Shown: positions 34,215 to 43,277 of the stretch, in pieces
Layout: each line of letters opens with the position of its first letter
Numbering within the stretch: position 1 is the first letter of the stretch
Notes under the pieces: generated by a model
Database searches by the model: none
Told to the model about the DNA's origin: nothing
What the model saw: only the letters and a program-made list of their open reading frames with translations
Position numbers and translations under genes: made by a program
NCBI RefSeq assembly: GCF_044003965.1
Contig: NZ_JBAWKC010000007.1
Location: 1-64,000 of the forward strand
DNA length: 64,000 nt
Reading direction: 5' to 3'
DNA from: Yeosuana aquiaggeris
GTDB lineage: Bacteria > Bacteroidota > Bacteroidia > Flavobacteriales > Flavobacteriaceae

Positions 34215-36119
34215 CTATTTCACTTCTTCAAAGTCAACGTCTTCAACATCACTACTTTCTTCCTGTCCGTTTTGACTAGCATCTGGACCTGGTTGAGCAT
34301 CGCCTTGTTGAGCTTCAGCTTGCGCTTTATACATTTCTTCTGAAGCTACTTTCCAAGCTTCATTAATTTTCTCTAAAGCAGGCTCAATAACAGCCACATC
34401 TTTAGTTTCATAAGCCTTTTTAAGTTCTTCTAAAGCCTCTTCAATCGGTTTCCTTTTATCATCTGATAATTTCTCACCAAATTCTTTTAACTGGCTTTCA
34501 GTTTGGAAAATCATAGCATCCGCAGCATTTAATTTTTCAGCCTTTTCTTTAGCCAATTTATCAGCTTCGGCGTTTGCTTCAGCATCTGCTTTCATCTTTT
34601 TGATTTCCTCTTCAGTTAAACCTGAAGATGCTTCAATACGAATATCCTGTGTTTTACCGGTAGCTTTATCGCCAGCAGTTACATGAATAATACCGTTAGC
34701 ATCAATATCAAACGTCACTTCAATTTGAGGTGTACCACGTCTTGCAGGTGGAATACCATCTAAGTGAAAACGTCCAATTGTTTTATTATCAGCAGCCATA
34801 GCTCTTTCCCCTTGTAATACGTGGATTTCAACTGAAGGCTGATTATCTGCCGCTGTTGAGAATACTTGTGATTTCTTAGTAGGAATCGTTGTATTTGCCT
34901 CGATAAGCTTAGTCATTACATTACCCATAGTTTCAATACCAAGTGATAAAGGTGTTACATCTAAAAGCAATACATCTTTTACATCACCTGTTAAAACACC
35001 ACCTTGGATACCGGCACCTAATGATACTACTTCATCAGGATTAACTCCTTTACTTGGCGTTTTTCCAAAGAATTTTTCAACAGCCGCCTGTACAGCAGGA
35101 ATACGTGTTGAACCACCAACCAAGATTACTTCATCAATATCACTTTTTGATAATCCCGCAGCTTTTAAAGCCGACTCACATGGAGCAATTGTACGTTTAA
35201 CTAAATCATCAATTAATTGTTCAAATTTTGATTTTGTTAAAGTACGCACTAAGTGTTTAGGTCCACTTGCAGTTGCCGTGATATAAGGTAAATTAATTTC
35301 TGTTTGGGCAGAAGATGATAACTCAATTTTTGCTTTTTCAGCAGCTTCTTTTAAACGTTGCAATGACATTGGGTCTTTACGTAAGTCCATGCCTTCTTCA
35401 GCATTAAACTCATCAGCAAGCCAGTTAATGATTTTCTCATCTACATCATCACCACCTAAATGCGTATCACCATCAGTAGATAAAACTTCAAATACGCCAT
35501 CACCTAATTCAAGGATAGAAACGTCATGAGTTCCTCCACCAAAGTCAAAAACTACAATTTTTTGATCTTTTCCTTTTTTATCTAAACCGTAAGCTAATGC
35601 AGCAGCAGTTGGTTCGTTAATAATTCTTCTAACTTTTAAACCTGCAATTTCTCCAGCTTCTTTGGTTGCTTGACGTTGTGAGTCATTAAAATAAGCAGGT
35701 ACAGTAATAACAGCTTCTGTAACTGTAGTTCCTAAATAGTCTTCAGCTGTTTTCTTCATTTTTTGAAGAATCATTGCTGATAATTCTTGAGGCGTATATA
35801 AACGACCATCAATATCAACTCTAGGCGTGTCATTATCTCCTTTTACTACTTTATAAGGTACGCGATCTGCTTCTTTTTTAGACTCAGAAAATTTATTACC
35901 CATAAATCGTTTAATAGAATAAACAGTTTTTGTTGGGTTTGTTACGGCTTGACGTTTTGCTGGATCACCAACTTTAATTTCGCCTCCTTCAACAAAAGCA
36001 ATTACAGATGGCGTGGTACGTTTACCCTCTGCATTCGGGATAACAACGGGTTCGTTACCTTCCATTACAGAAACGCAAGAGTTTGTTGTTCCTAAATCAA
36101 TTCCAATAATTTTACTCAT
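34215..36119 (-). CDS. dnaK: Molecular chaperone DnaK (Hsp70)
   Basis: 634 residues, full length. Cytoplasmic ATP-dependent chaperone. Signatures: IIGIDLGTTNSCVSVMEG at the start, VFDFGGGTHDVSIL, VILVGGSTRIPAVQ, the linker DVLLLDVTPLSLGIET, and a C-terminal lid ending in an acidic tail (DVEDVDFEEVK). No dnaJ or grpE lies beside it. Upstream on its strand are an inverted repeat TGACA-N3-TGTCA and a sigma-54-like element, suggesting stress control different from the usual TAnnTTTG promoters of the window. Confidence 0.98.
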   Translation of the reverse strand: MSKIIGIDLGTTNSCVSVMEGNEPVVIPNAEGKRTTPSVIAFVEGGEIKVGDPAKRQAVTNPTKTVYSIKRFMGNKFSESKKEADRVPYKVVKGDNDTPRVDIDGRLYTPQELSAMILQKMKKTAEDYLGTTVTEAVITVPAYFNDSQRQATKEAGEIAGLKVRRIINEPTAAALAYGLDKKGKDQKIVVFDFGGGTHDVSILELGDGVFEVLSTDGDTHLGGDDVDEKIINWLADEFNAEEGMDLRKDPMSLQRLKEAAEKAKIELSSSAQTEINLPYITATASGPKHLVRTLTKSKFEQLIDDLVKRTIAPCESALKAAGLSKSDIDEVILVGGSTRIPAVQAAVEKFFGKTPSKGVNPDEVVSLGAGIQGGVLTGDVKDVLLLDVTPLSLGIETMGNVMTKLIEANTTIPTKKSQVFSTAADNQPSVEIHVLQGERAMAADNKTIGRFHLDGIPPARRGTPQIEVTFDIDANGIIHVTAGDKATGKTQDIRIEASSGLTEEEIKKMKADAEANAEADKLAKEKAEKLNAADAMIFQTESQLKEFGEKLSDDKRKPIEEALEELKKAYETKDVAVIEPALEKINEAWKVASEEMYKAQAEAQQGDAQPGPDASQNGQEESSDVEDVDFEEVK

Positions 36120-36175
36120 AATATGTTTACTTTATAATTTGTGTTGAATGTTCATTTTTAATTTCAAGTGGTTAA

Positions 36176-36217
36176 AGTCAATGATTATGCCAACTAAAAA
36201 AAACTGACAAGCTGTCA
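36176..36217 (-). promoter_or_regulatory. Putative dnaK control region: inverted repeat plus sigma-54-like -24/-12 element
   Basis: Minus strand reads TGACAGCTTGTCA (36205-36217), then a T run, then TTGGCATAATCATTGACT (36176-36193). The GG and GA dinucleotides are 10 nt apart, as in -24/-12 promoters, but GA replaces the usual GC. The element would start a transcript about 45 nt before the dnaK ATG. The call is motif-based only. Confidence 0.4.
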
Positions 36218-36290
36218 TTTTAAATTAAAAATTATAAACTTTTCGCCTGTCAATTAAAATCAATTTGTAACTTTAAAAAAAATAAAAAAT

Positions 36291-36788
36291 ATGAAAAAAG
36301 TCTTATCCCTTTTATTTGTTTCTGCTTTATTACTGTTTTCCTGTGAAGGTGAGCAAGGCCCTCCCGGTTTTGATGGTATTGATGGTGGAATAATAGTATC
36401 AAACGCCTTTGAAATTCAAGTAGACTTTAACCAAGCTAATAATTATGAAATTGTTGAACCGTATGGATTTGATGTATTTCCATTTGATGTTACTTTAGTC
36501 TATATACTATGGGAAACATCCAACGGACAAGACATTTGGCGATTGATACCCCAAAGCGTAGAATTTCCAGACGGCCTATTAACTTATAATTTTGATTTTA
36601 CTCAAAATGATGTAAGACTCTTTTTAGACGGCACAACAAATTTCAGCTTATTAGCACCAGAATGGACTATAAACCAAGTTTTTAGAGTAGTGGTTGTTCC
36701 TGCCGATAATGTTGATGGTTTAGATATTTCAAATTTAAATGCAGTCATGAAAGCGAATCATATAGAAAGTTTTATGAAGAAATTTTAA
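36291..36788 (+). CDS. Lipoprotein with a short collagen-like stretch
   Basis: 165 residues. Signal sequence with lipobox LLFSC (Cys18 as lipidation site), immediately followed by collagen-like triplets GEQGPPGFDGIDG. The remainder is acidic and probably beta-rich, with no motif I recognise; it ends AVMKANHIESFMKKF. Such small lipoproteins are frequent in Flavobacteriaceae. It is divergent from dnaK, sharing a 171-bp region, so it may share stress control, though this is unproven. A terminator follows. Confidence 0.75.
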   Translation: MKKVLSLLFVSALLLFSCEGEQGPPGFDGIDGGIIVSNAFEIQVDFNQANNYEIVEPYGFDVFPFDVTLVYILWETSNGQDIWRLIPQSVEFPDGLLTYNFDFTQNDVRLFLDGTTNFSLLAPEWTINQVFRVVVVPADNVDGLDISNLNAVMKANHIESFMKKF

Positions 36789-36812
36789 TCTTAAAAGATT
36801 ACGAATAAACTT

Positions 36813-36843
36813 AAAGTCTGGAAATTATTTTCAGACTTTTTTT
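36813..36843 (+). terminator. Intrinsic terminator after the collagen-like lipoprotein gene
   Basis: AAAGTCTG (36813-36820) and CAGACTTT (36832-36839) form a stem, partly extended inward, followed by T to 36843. Confidence 0.7.
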
Positions 36844-36890
36844 ATTGTAAATATTTGTCCACTATTATCATTAACTTCTATTACAAAATG

Positions 36891-36898
36891 TATATTTG
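36891..36898 (+). promoter_or_regulatory. Predicted -7 element of sdaA (TATATTTG)
   Basis: Exact match to the Bacteroidetes TAnnTTTG element, 26 bp before the sdaA ATG. No clear TTG is found at the usual distance upstream. Confidence 0.4.
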
Positions 36899-36923
36899 GG
36901 ACGAACCTAAAACGATTTGATAA

Positions 36924-38345
36924 ATGGAGTGTATTTCTGTTTTTGATATGCTTAAAATTGGTATTGGCCCTTCCAGTTCTCACACTTTAGGACCTTGGCG
37001 AGCAGCTGAACGATGGATTAAAGAATTAAAAACTGCAGAAATCTTTGATAAAGTTGAAAACATAAAAGTAGATTTATATGGTTCCTTATCGTTAACTGGT
37101 AAAGGACATGCAACTGATTTTGCTATTATGTTAGGTTTAAGTGGTGCAGATCCTGAATTAATTCCTATTGAAGATATAAAAACAACCATCGATGCTATAA
37201 AATTAAAAAACGCCATCTTTTTCAACAATGAAAAATATCTTGAATTTAAACCCGAAACAGCTATTATTTTTAATAAAAAATTCCTGCCTTTTCATGCTAA
37301 TGGTTTAGTCTTTACTGCAACTATCAACGGAAAAAATCAAAAATCCACCTTCTACTCCATTGGTGGTGGTTTTGTGGTTAAAGAAGAACGCAAAAACTCA
37401 AAAAGAAATAAAGAGATTTTTAAAACATTTCCTTATCCTATAAAACTTGGTACTGAGCTTTTGGCATATTGTAAAACTCTGAATATACCTATTTCTGCAG
37501 TCGTTTTAAAAAATGAAAAATCTTTAAGAACCAGTGATTCTATAGATTTTGAATTACAACGAATTTGGAACACCATGCTAGAATGCATGTTTATTGGCTG
37601 TCATACAGAAGGTAGTCTTCCTGGTGGTTTAAACGTGCGGAGACGTGCTCACGATATGCATAAAAATTTAATAAGCGATTTACCTTATCATAACCCACAA
37701 GAATGGCTCGAAACCATCCGTAAAACAGAAGTTAAATTCAGACAAATACTAAAGTGGGTCAGTTGCTTTGCCTTGAGTGTGAATGAAGTGAATGCTTCTT
37801 TAGGACGAGTAGTTACAGCACCAACCAATGGAAGTGCTGGCGTCATTCCTGCCGTACTCATGTACTATTTAGTCATTGAAAATCATGAAGCTGATTTTGA
37901 ACATATTAAAAAATTCCTTTTAGTTGCTGGTGAAATAGGCAGTATTTTTAAAAAGGGAGCCACCATTTCTGCAGCGATGGGCGGATGTCAAGCAGAGATT
38001 GGGGTCTCTTCAGCTATGGCCGCAGGTGCCTTAGCTGAATTATTAGGAGGCACACCTGAACAAGTCTTGATGGCGGCTGAAATTGCGATGGAACATCATT
38101 TAGGATTAACCTGTGACCCTATAGGTGGTTTAGTTCAGGTACCTTGTATTGAACGTAATTCAATGGGTGCTATCAAAGCCATCAACGCCTGTGAATTAGC
38201 TCTAGAAACAAATCCAGAAAATGTAAAGGTCCCTTTAGATAAAGTCATTGCTACCATGTGGGAAACAGCGAAAGACATGAACTCAAAATACAAAGAAACT
38301 TCAGAAGGTGGTTTAGCTGTAGGCGTCAATTTGTCTGATTGCTAG
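36924..38345 (+). CDS. sdaA: L-serine ammonia-lyase (iron-sulfur type)
   Basis: 473 residues, single-chain form. Deaminates L-serine to pyruvate in the cytoplasm. The N-terminal beta domain begins SVFDMLKIGIGPSSSHTLGPWRAAERW; the catalytic alpha domain has APTNGSAGVIPAVLMYY, MGGCQAEIGVSSAMAAGALAELLGGTP and LTCDPIGGLVQVPCIERN, whose Cys residues bind the 4Fe-4S cluster in the family. No partner genes of serine metabolism are adjacent. Confidence 0.97.
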   Translation: MECISVFDMLKIGIGPSSSHTLGPWRAAERWIKELKTAEIFDKVENIKVDLYGSLSLTGKGHATDFAIMLGLSGADPELIPIEDIKTTIDAIKLKNAIFFNNEKYLEFKPETAIIFNKKFLPFHANGLVFTATINGKNQKSTFYSIGGGFVVKEERKNSKRNKEIFKTFPYPIKLGTELLAYCKTLNIPISAVVLKNEKSLRTSDSIDFELQRIWNTMLECMFIGCHTEGSLPGGLNVRRRAHDMHKNLISDLPYHNPQEWLETIRKTEVKFRQILKWVSCFALSVNEVNASLGRVVTAPTNGSAGVIPAVLMYYLVIENHEADFEHIKKFLLVAGEIGSIFKKGATISAAMGGCQAEIGVSSAMAAGALAELLGGTPEQVLMAAEIAMEHHLGLTCDPIGGLVQVPCIERNSMGAIKAINACELALETNPENVKVPLDKVIATMWETAKDMNSKYKETSEGGLAVGVNLSDC

Positions 38346-38368
38346 TCTCTTTTAAGTTTTATTCAAAT

Positions 38369-38830
38369 TTATGGTTGATTACAACCTTCTTGTCTTCTGG
38401 TATCAATTAAATAAATAATTTTCCAATGCCCATTATCTTTAAACAACTGGAAACTATTGACTCCACAATGACTAAACTGATCATTAAACCAAAACTCATA
38501 GGGTGTCCAAACATGAGCCATAATCCCATCAACCTGAATATTGTAATTTAATAATCGTTCATCCCATTTTTGGTCATTTGGCCTATTGACGATAGCACTC
38601 ATTAGTTTTGAAGATTCTTCCGAAACTAAAACATTGGTTCCTTCCTTAGTTGTATACGTGGTTTGCAACAACATTTTATCCATCATGACTGATTTCAAAA
38701 GCATCGTATCTCCTTTATGAAAGCCTTCAAAAAATGCATCTATAGTCGCTTTCACTTTGGTATTATCATCTTCCTGAGCTAACACTACAGTAGTTAATAA
38801 AAGGAATAAATAAAAAATGAATCGGGTCAT
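38369..38830 (-). CDS. Secreted NTF2-like (SnoaL-type) protein
   Basis: 153 residues with signal peptide ending VVLAQ. The NTF2-like cone fold pattern is seen in KVKATIDAFFEGFHKGDTMLLKSVMMDKML…, MAHVWTPYEFWFNDQFSHCGVNSFQLFKDNGHWKIIYLIDTRR. Members in Bacteroidetes are mostly uncharacterised; some are enzymes of the ketosteroid isomerase type. No catalytic assignment is possible. Convergent with sdaA with a 23-bp gap, divergent from panB. Confidence 0.82.
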   Translation of the reverse strand: MTRFIFYLFLLLTTVVLAQEDDNTKVKATIDAFFEGFHKGDTMLLKSVMMDKMLLQTTYTTKEGTNVLVSEESSKLMSAIVNRPNDQKWDERLLNYNIQVDGIMAHVWTPYEFWFNDQFSHCGVNSFQLFKDNGHWKIIYLIDTRRQEGCNQP

Positions 38831-38908
38831 AGTTATAGCGTTTAAAAAATAAATATAGCATTTATTTTAAGGCATTAAATGCAAGTAAAGAAAAGATTAA
38901 CATTATAA

Positions 38909-38935
38909 TTGACTACATTTTATTTAGTACTTTTA
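38909..38935 (+). promoter_or_regulatory. Possible panB promoter
   Basis: TTG (38909-38911), 16 nt, TACTTTTA (38928-38935): one base off TAnnTTTG and a slightly short spacer. It would start transcription near 38941 and so favours the ATG at 38957 as the panB start. Confidence 0.3.
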
Positions 38936-38956
38936 CATTCATTTAACAAACAAACT

Positions 38957-39775
38957 ATGTCAACAGCTAAAAAAGAATACAAACGAATTACAGTAAAAAC
39001 ATTGGTTGATATGAAAGCCAATGGTGAAAAAATATCTATGCTCACGGCATATGATTATTCCATGGCTAAAATTGTTGACAGTGCTGGAATTGACGTTATT
39101 TTGGTTGGAGATTCGGCAAGTAATGTCATGGCTGGTCATGAAACCACCTTACCAATTACTCTTGATCAAATGATTTATCATGCGTCTTCCGTAATACGTG
39201 CCGTTGACAGAGCGCTCGTTGTTGTTGATTTACCTTTTGGAAGCTACCAAAGTGATCCAAAAGAAGCATTGCGTTCGGCTATTAGAATTATGAAAGAAAG
39301 TGGGGCCCATTCTGTTAAAATGGAAGGTGGTAAAGAAATAAAAGAATCCATAAAAAGAATTTTAAATGCGGGGATTCCTGTCATGGGCCATTTAGGCTTA
39401 ACACCTCAATCCATCTATAAATTTGGTACTTATACGGTTCGAGCTAAAGAAGAGCAAGAGGCAGAAGATTTAATTGAAGATGCAAAAATGCTAGAACGTA
39501 TAGGGTGTTTTGCAATAGTTCTAGAAAAAATACCAGCTAAATTGGCCAAACAAGTTGCCGAAAGTGTGAGTATTCCCGTTATTGGTATTGGTGCTGGTAA
39601 CGGTGTTGATGGTCAAGTATTAGTCATTCATGATATGTTAGGCATCACCCATGAATTCAACCCACGTTTTTTACGCCGTTATATGAATTTATACGAAGAA
39701 ATGACAAGCGCTATTTCTCAGTATGTTACAGATGTTAAAAGCAGAGACTTTCCAAACGATAACGAACAATATTAG
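38957..39775 (+). CDS. panB: 3-methyl-2-oxobutanoate hydroxymethyltransferase
   Basis: 272 residues from ATG at 38957, chosen over an in-frame start 48 bp upstream because the family begins at about this point (KRITVKTLVDMKANGEKISMLTAYDYSMA) and a promoter-like element precedes it. PanB adds a hydroxymethyl group to 2-oxoisovalerate, the first step of pantothenate synthesis. Motifs: VGDSASNVMAGHETTLPIT, VVDLPFGSYQ, HSVKMEGG, MGHLGLTPQS and IPVIGIGAG. Its stop codon overlaps the GTG start of the next gene by one base, so the two are translationally coupled. Confidence 0.96.
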   Translation: MSTAKKEYKRITVKTLVDMKANGEKISMLTAYDYSMAKIVDSAGIDVILVGDSASNVMAGHETTLPITLDQMIYHASSVIRAVDRALVVVDLPFGSYQSDPKEALRSAIRIMKESGAHSVKMEGGKEIKESIKRILNAGIPVMGHLGLTPQSIYKFGTYTVRAKEEQEAEDLIEDAKMLERIGCFAIVLEKIPAKLAKQVAESVSIPVIGIGAGNGVDGQVLVIHDMLGITHEFNPRFLRRYMNLYEEMTSAISQYVTDVKSRDFPNDNEQY

Positions 39776-40470
39776 TGGCAAAAATTTTTTCGAATAAAAA
39801 CAATCTTCAAATCTTATATGAAGACAATCACATTGTCATTGTCAATAAACGAGCTGGTGATATCGTACAAGGTGATATTACAGGTGATAAACCATTAAGT
39901 GATGTTGTCAAAGAATATATTGCTGAAAAATATAACAAACCTGGAAATGTTTATCTAGGGGTTGTTCACAGACTTGACAGACCAACCACGGGTCTCGTTA
40001 TTTTTGCCAAAACGAGCAAAGTTTTACCAAGATTAAATGCCTTGTTTGCATCTAAGGATATCTCAAAAACCTATTGGGCCATTGTAAAAAATAAGCCAGC
40101 AAAAGAAAAAGACACTTTAATTGATTGGTTAAAAAAGAATCCTAAAAACAATAAGTCTTATGCCTATAAAAAAGAAGTTACCAATAGTAAAAAGGCCATT
40201 CTTCATTATGAGGTCATAAAAAAGCTTCATAATTATTTTTTACTTGAAATAAGATTAGAAACTGGAAGACATCATCAAATTAGGTCGCAATTATATAATA
40301 TTGGCTGTCCTATTAAAGGTGATTTAAAATATGGTTTTGATAGAAGTAATGAAGATGGCAGTATTCATCTTCATGCCAGACACATCTCTTTTATCCATCC
40401 AGTAAAGAAAGAACCTATTGAAATTACAGCACCTTTACCAACAGACGTTATTTGGGATGCATGTTCGTGA
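39775..40470 (+). CDS. RluA family pseudouridine synthase
   Basis: 231 residues, starting with GTG that shares a base with the panB TAG. Signature VVHRLDRPTTGLVIFAKTSK contains the catalytic Asp (residue 68), with TGRHHQIRSQLYNIGCPIKGDLKYG further on. It has no S4 domain and is short, like the RluC/RluA-type single-domain enzymes; the rRNA or tRNA target site cannot be told. The GTG start is supported by the position of the first conserved block (LQILYEDNHIVIVNKRAG) 10 residues later. Confidence 0.93.
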   Translation: MAKIFSNKNNLQILYEDNHIVIVNKRAGDIVQGDITGDKPLSDVVKEYIAEKYNKPGNVYLGVVHRLDRPTTGLVIFAKTSKVLPRLNALFASKDISKTYWAIVKNKPAKEKDTLIDWLKKNPKNNKSYAYKKEVTNSKKAILHYEVIKKLHNYFLLEIRLETGRHHQIRSQLYNIGCPIKGDLKYGFDRSNEDGSIHLHARHISFIHPVKKEPIEITAPLPTDVIWDACS

Positions 40471-40496
40471 TTTTTTGTAAATTTATAATATAAGCC

Positions 40497-41873
40497 ATGA
40501 CTATGATTTCAGGACTAATCAATGCACAAAAAACCTTTTTTTTAACCGGAGAAACAAAATCTCTTGTTTTCAGAAAAAAAATGCTGTTGAGTTTAAAATC
40601 TGAACTCATTAAAAATGAACAAATCATCATTGATGCGCTATATGCTGATTTTAAAAAACCGGTATTTGAATCTGTTTTATCTGAAACTGGCCTTGTATTA
40701 TCTGAACTTGATTTAACTATTAAGAAATTAAATTCCTGGGTAAAACCAAAAAAAGTATTTCCTTCCTTTTTAAATTTTCCTTCAACAGATACCATTTATT
40801 ATGAACCCTATGGAACTGTTTTGGTCATTGCTCCATGGAATTATCCTTATCAATTATCTCTATTGCCTGTTATTGGTGCTATTGCCGCAGGCAATACTGT
40901 TGTATTAAAACCAAGTGAATTAACTCCTAATACTTCAAAAATTGTTGAGAACATAATTAAAACTGTTTTTGAAGAAACCTTTGTGGCTGTGATACAAGGT
41001 GATGCCAAGGTTGCTCAAGAATTATTAAAAGAACAATGGGATTATATTTTCTTTACTGGCAGTGTAAATGTCGGTAAAGTTGTAGCCCAAGCCGCAGCGC
41101 AATTTTTAACGCCAACAACTTTAGAACTTGGAGGCAAAAACCCTTGTATAATTGACGAAACTGCCAATATAAAACTTGCGGCAAAACGCATAACTTGGGG
41201 TAAGTTTTTTAATGGTGGTCAAACCTGTATTGCACCAGATTATATCATTATCCATAATTCAGTAAAACAACATTTCATTGAGGAGCTACGCCATGAAATA
41301 GAAACATCTTATTCTTCAAACCCAAAAGATTCTGCTGATTTTGCTCGAATTATCAATTCAAATAATTTTTTACGACTGGCAAAAATGCTTAAAAACGAAC
41401 AGATCATCATTGGTGGAGAAATTGATGAAGCAACCTTATATATAGCTCCATCTATTATTGATGAACCCAGTTTGGAAAGTGAAGTCATGAAGGACGAAAT
41501 ATTTGGTCCCATTTTACCCATTTTAGGTTATTCAAATGAAGATGACATCAGAAAAATTATTTTAAATTATAATAAGCCACTTTCTTTATATGTGTTTAGT
41601 ACGAATAGAAAGTTTTCTGAAAAAATGATCACAACGTATTCCTTTGGAGGTGGTGCTATTAACGATACAGTCATTCATTTTGCGAACCCAAAATTACCAT
41701 TTGGTGGTGTAGGTTCAAGTGGTATTGGTGCCTATCATGGAAAACATACCTTTTATACATTTTCACACCAAAAAGCAATTGTAAAAAAAGGAAATTGGCT
41801 TGATATACCAGTGAGATATGCTCCTTATAAAGGAAAAACAAAACTGATAAAATTATTCTTAAAGTATTTTTAG
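40497..41873 (+). CDS. Aldehyde dehydrogenase, class 3-like
   Basis: 458 residues. NAD(P)-dependent oxidation of aldehydes to acids. Motifs: YYEPYGTVLVIAPWNYPYQL, VVLKPSELTPNTSK, FFTGSVNVGKVVAQAAA, the catalytic Glu in LELGGKNP (about residue 212) and catalytic Cys in NGGQTCIAPDY (about 244), then FGGVGSSGIGAYHGKHTFYTFSHQKA. The short length and GxGAYHGK end are typical of ALDH3 enzymes acting on medium/long-chain or aromatic aldehydes. It starts 26 bp after the pseudouridine synthase gene. The 160 bp after it hold nothing recognisable. Confidence 0.94.
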   Translation: MTMISGLINAQKTFFLTGETKSLVFRKKMLLSLKSELIKNEQIIIDALYADFKKPVFESVLSETGLVLSELDLTIKKLNSWVKPKKVFPSFLNFPSTDTIYYEPYGTVLVIAPWNYPYQLSLLPVIGAIAAGNTVVLKPSELTPNTSKIVENIIKTVFEETFVAVIQGDAKVAQELLKEQWDYIFFTGSVNVGKVVAQAAAQFLTPTTLELGGKNPCIIDETANIKLAAKRITWGKFFNGGQTCIAPDYIIIHNSVKQHFIEELRHEIETSYSSNPKDSADFARIINSNNFLRLAKMLKNEQIIIGGEIDEATLYIAPSIIDEPSLESEVMKDEIFGPILPILGYSNEDDIRKIILNYNKPLSLYVFSTNRKFSEKMITTYSFGGGAINDTVIHFANPKLPFGGVGSSGIGAYHGKHTFYTFSHQKAIVKKGNWLDIPVRYAPYKGKTKLIKLFLKYF

Positions 41874-42032
41874 ATCCATTTTTAACATAAACAAGATAGT
41901 CTGAAAAATCTTTTAAAAATCATAAAGTTTAAAGAGTATCTTTATTTTTTCATATTTTTTTAATGGTCAATAGGATAAATTAGTAAACTAAACATAGTAA
42001 AAATCATTGGAGATCCCTCTTCACAAACTCAG

Positions 42033-42659
42033 TTAGGCCGGAAATCCTAGCATAGCGCCCATCCCCACTGTAAATAGCCAACATCCGTAAATAGCATGTT
42101 CTATGGAGACCAAAACAGTAGATTTAGTTTTTTTGAATGTGAAGGCAAATAATAATCCTCCTAAAAAAGTAAGAATAATTACTAAAGTGTTTTTAAAAAA
42201 AATATGTCCTAAAGAAAAAACAATAGCGTTTACAAAAATCAATTGATTAGTGTTTGTAAATAAAAGTTCATATCGTTTAAAGAAAAATGTTCTGTAAACT
42301 AATTCCTGAGGATACACAGAAAATATGCTGTAAATTAATAAAACAACTCCCCACAATATTGGCTTATTTAATAGAACGTTAAAAAACGCCTCCTTATTTG
42401 TAATCCATACAAAAAGTGTGGTTAAACTTATTATAATTAAAAGCTTTACCAATGTTTGTTTCCAAAACAATTTCCAATCTAAATGCGGCGTCGCTTTAAA
42501 TGGTTCCTTTTCAACTTTTAGCAATACATATATAATATAAATGAATCCTGTACTACCTACACCCAATTTAATCCAAGGAGAATAGGGCACCGCAAAACTA
42601 ACTGGTATTAAAATAAAAATAAAGAAGAACTCACTAAGTTTAAAAATACTAGATTTCAT
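42033..42659 (-). CDS. CPBP family intramembrane metalloprotease
   Basis: 208 residues with about six or seven hydrophobic segments. The CPBP (Abi) core is present: YPQELVYRTFFFKRY (usual motif EExxxR, here QExxxR), NAIVFSLGHIFFKNT with the second-motif His, and HAIYG for the third. Substitution of the first Glu by Gln is a departure from the canonical motif. Related proteins cleave prenylated or membrane proteins or serve in bacteriocin immunity. It starts 1 bp after the Lrp gene and is probably co-transcribed with it. Confidence 0.82.
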   Translation of the reverse strand: MKSSIFKLSEFFFIFILIPVSFAVPYSPWIKLGVGSTGFIYIIYVLLKVEKEPFKATPHLDWKLFWKQTLVKLLIIISLTTLFVWITNKEAFFNVLLNKPILWGVVLLIYSIFSVYPQELVYRTFFFKRYELLFTNTNQLIFVNAIVFSLGHIFFKNTLVIILTFLGGLLFAFTFKKTKSTVLVSIEHAIYGCWLFTVGMGAMLGFPA

Positions 42660-42660
42660 G

Positions 42661-43119
42661 CTAAAGATTTATGCCTGTCGTATGTTTTACTTCACTAATA
42701 ACAAACATACTATGTGTGCTCCCAATATGATTGATATTAGTTAATTTATTAACCATAAACTCCCTGAAAGCTTCCATATCTTTCACAATTACCTTCAATA
42801 AATAGTCATAATCACCACTAATATGATAACATTCTAATACCTCGCTTAAATTAGCTACTTCCCTTTCAAATTTCACAACATACTCTTGAGAATGTTGAAT
42901 TAGCTTTATATGGCAAAATGCCACAAAAGCCTTGTCAATTTTTTCATTCTTAAGTAATGCCACATATTTATTAATGATGCCTTCTTTTTCAAGTTTCTTA
43001 ATACGTTCATAAATAGCAGTTACAGAAAGATTTAATTTATTAGAAAGTTCTTTATTAGTCTGTTTACAATCTTTTTGCAATAAAACTAATAATTGTTTAT
43101 CAATAGAATCTAGCATCAT
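42661..43119 (-). CDS. Lrp/AsnC family transcriptional regulator
   Basis: 152 residues from ATG at 43117-43119 (the next codon is also ATG); an upstream start at 43167 adds 16 residues not typical of the family. N-terminal winged HTH (LDSIDKQLLVLLQKDCKQTNKELSNKLNLSVTAIYERIKKLEKEGII) and C-terminal RAM/AsnC ligand domain (VLECYHISGDYDYLLKVIVKDMEAFREFM). It is divergent from the methionine gamma-lyase-like gene across a 158-bp A+T-rich region, so regulation of that gene by this protein with an amino-acid effector is a reasonable inference. Confidence 0.92.
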   Translation of the reverse strand: MMLDSIDKQLLVLLQKDCKQTNKELSNKLNLSVTAIYERIKKLEKEGIINKYVALLKNEKIDKAFVAFCHIKLIQHSQEYVVKFEREVANLSEVLECYHISGDYDYLLKVIVKDMEAFREFMVNKLTNINHIGSTHSMFVISEVKHTTGINL

Positions 43120-43277
43120 AATTGAAAATATTTCGCTAATAATCCGATAAATCAAATTATTAAACACTTATTATCTACAAATATACAATATTATAGATTT
43201 ATTTTCTTAATAATTAAATATCTGTTGTTTTATAATCTAAAAAGCTCGAAATTTGATATCAACTTAAAACTATAATT

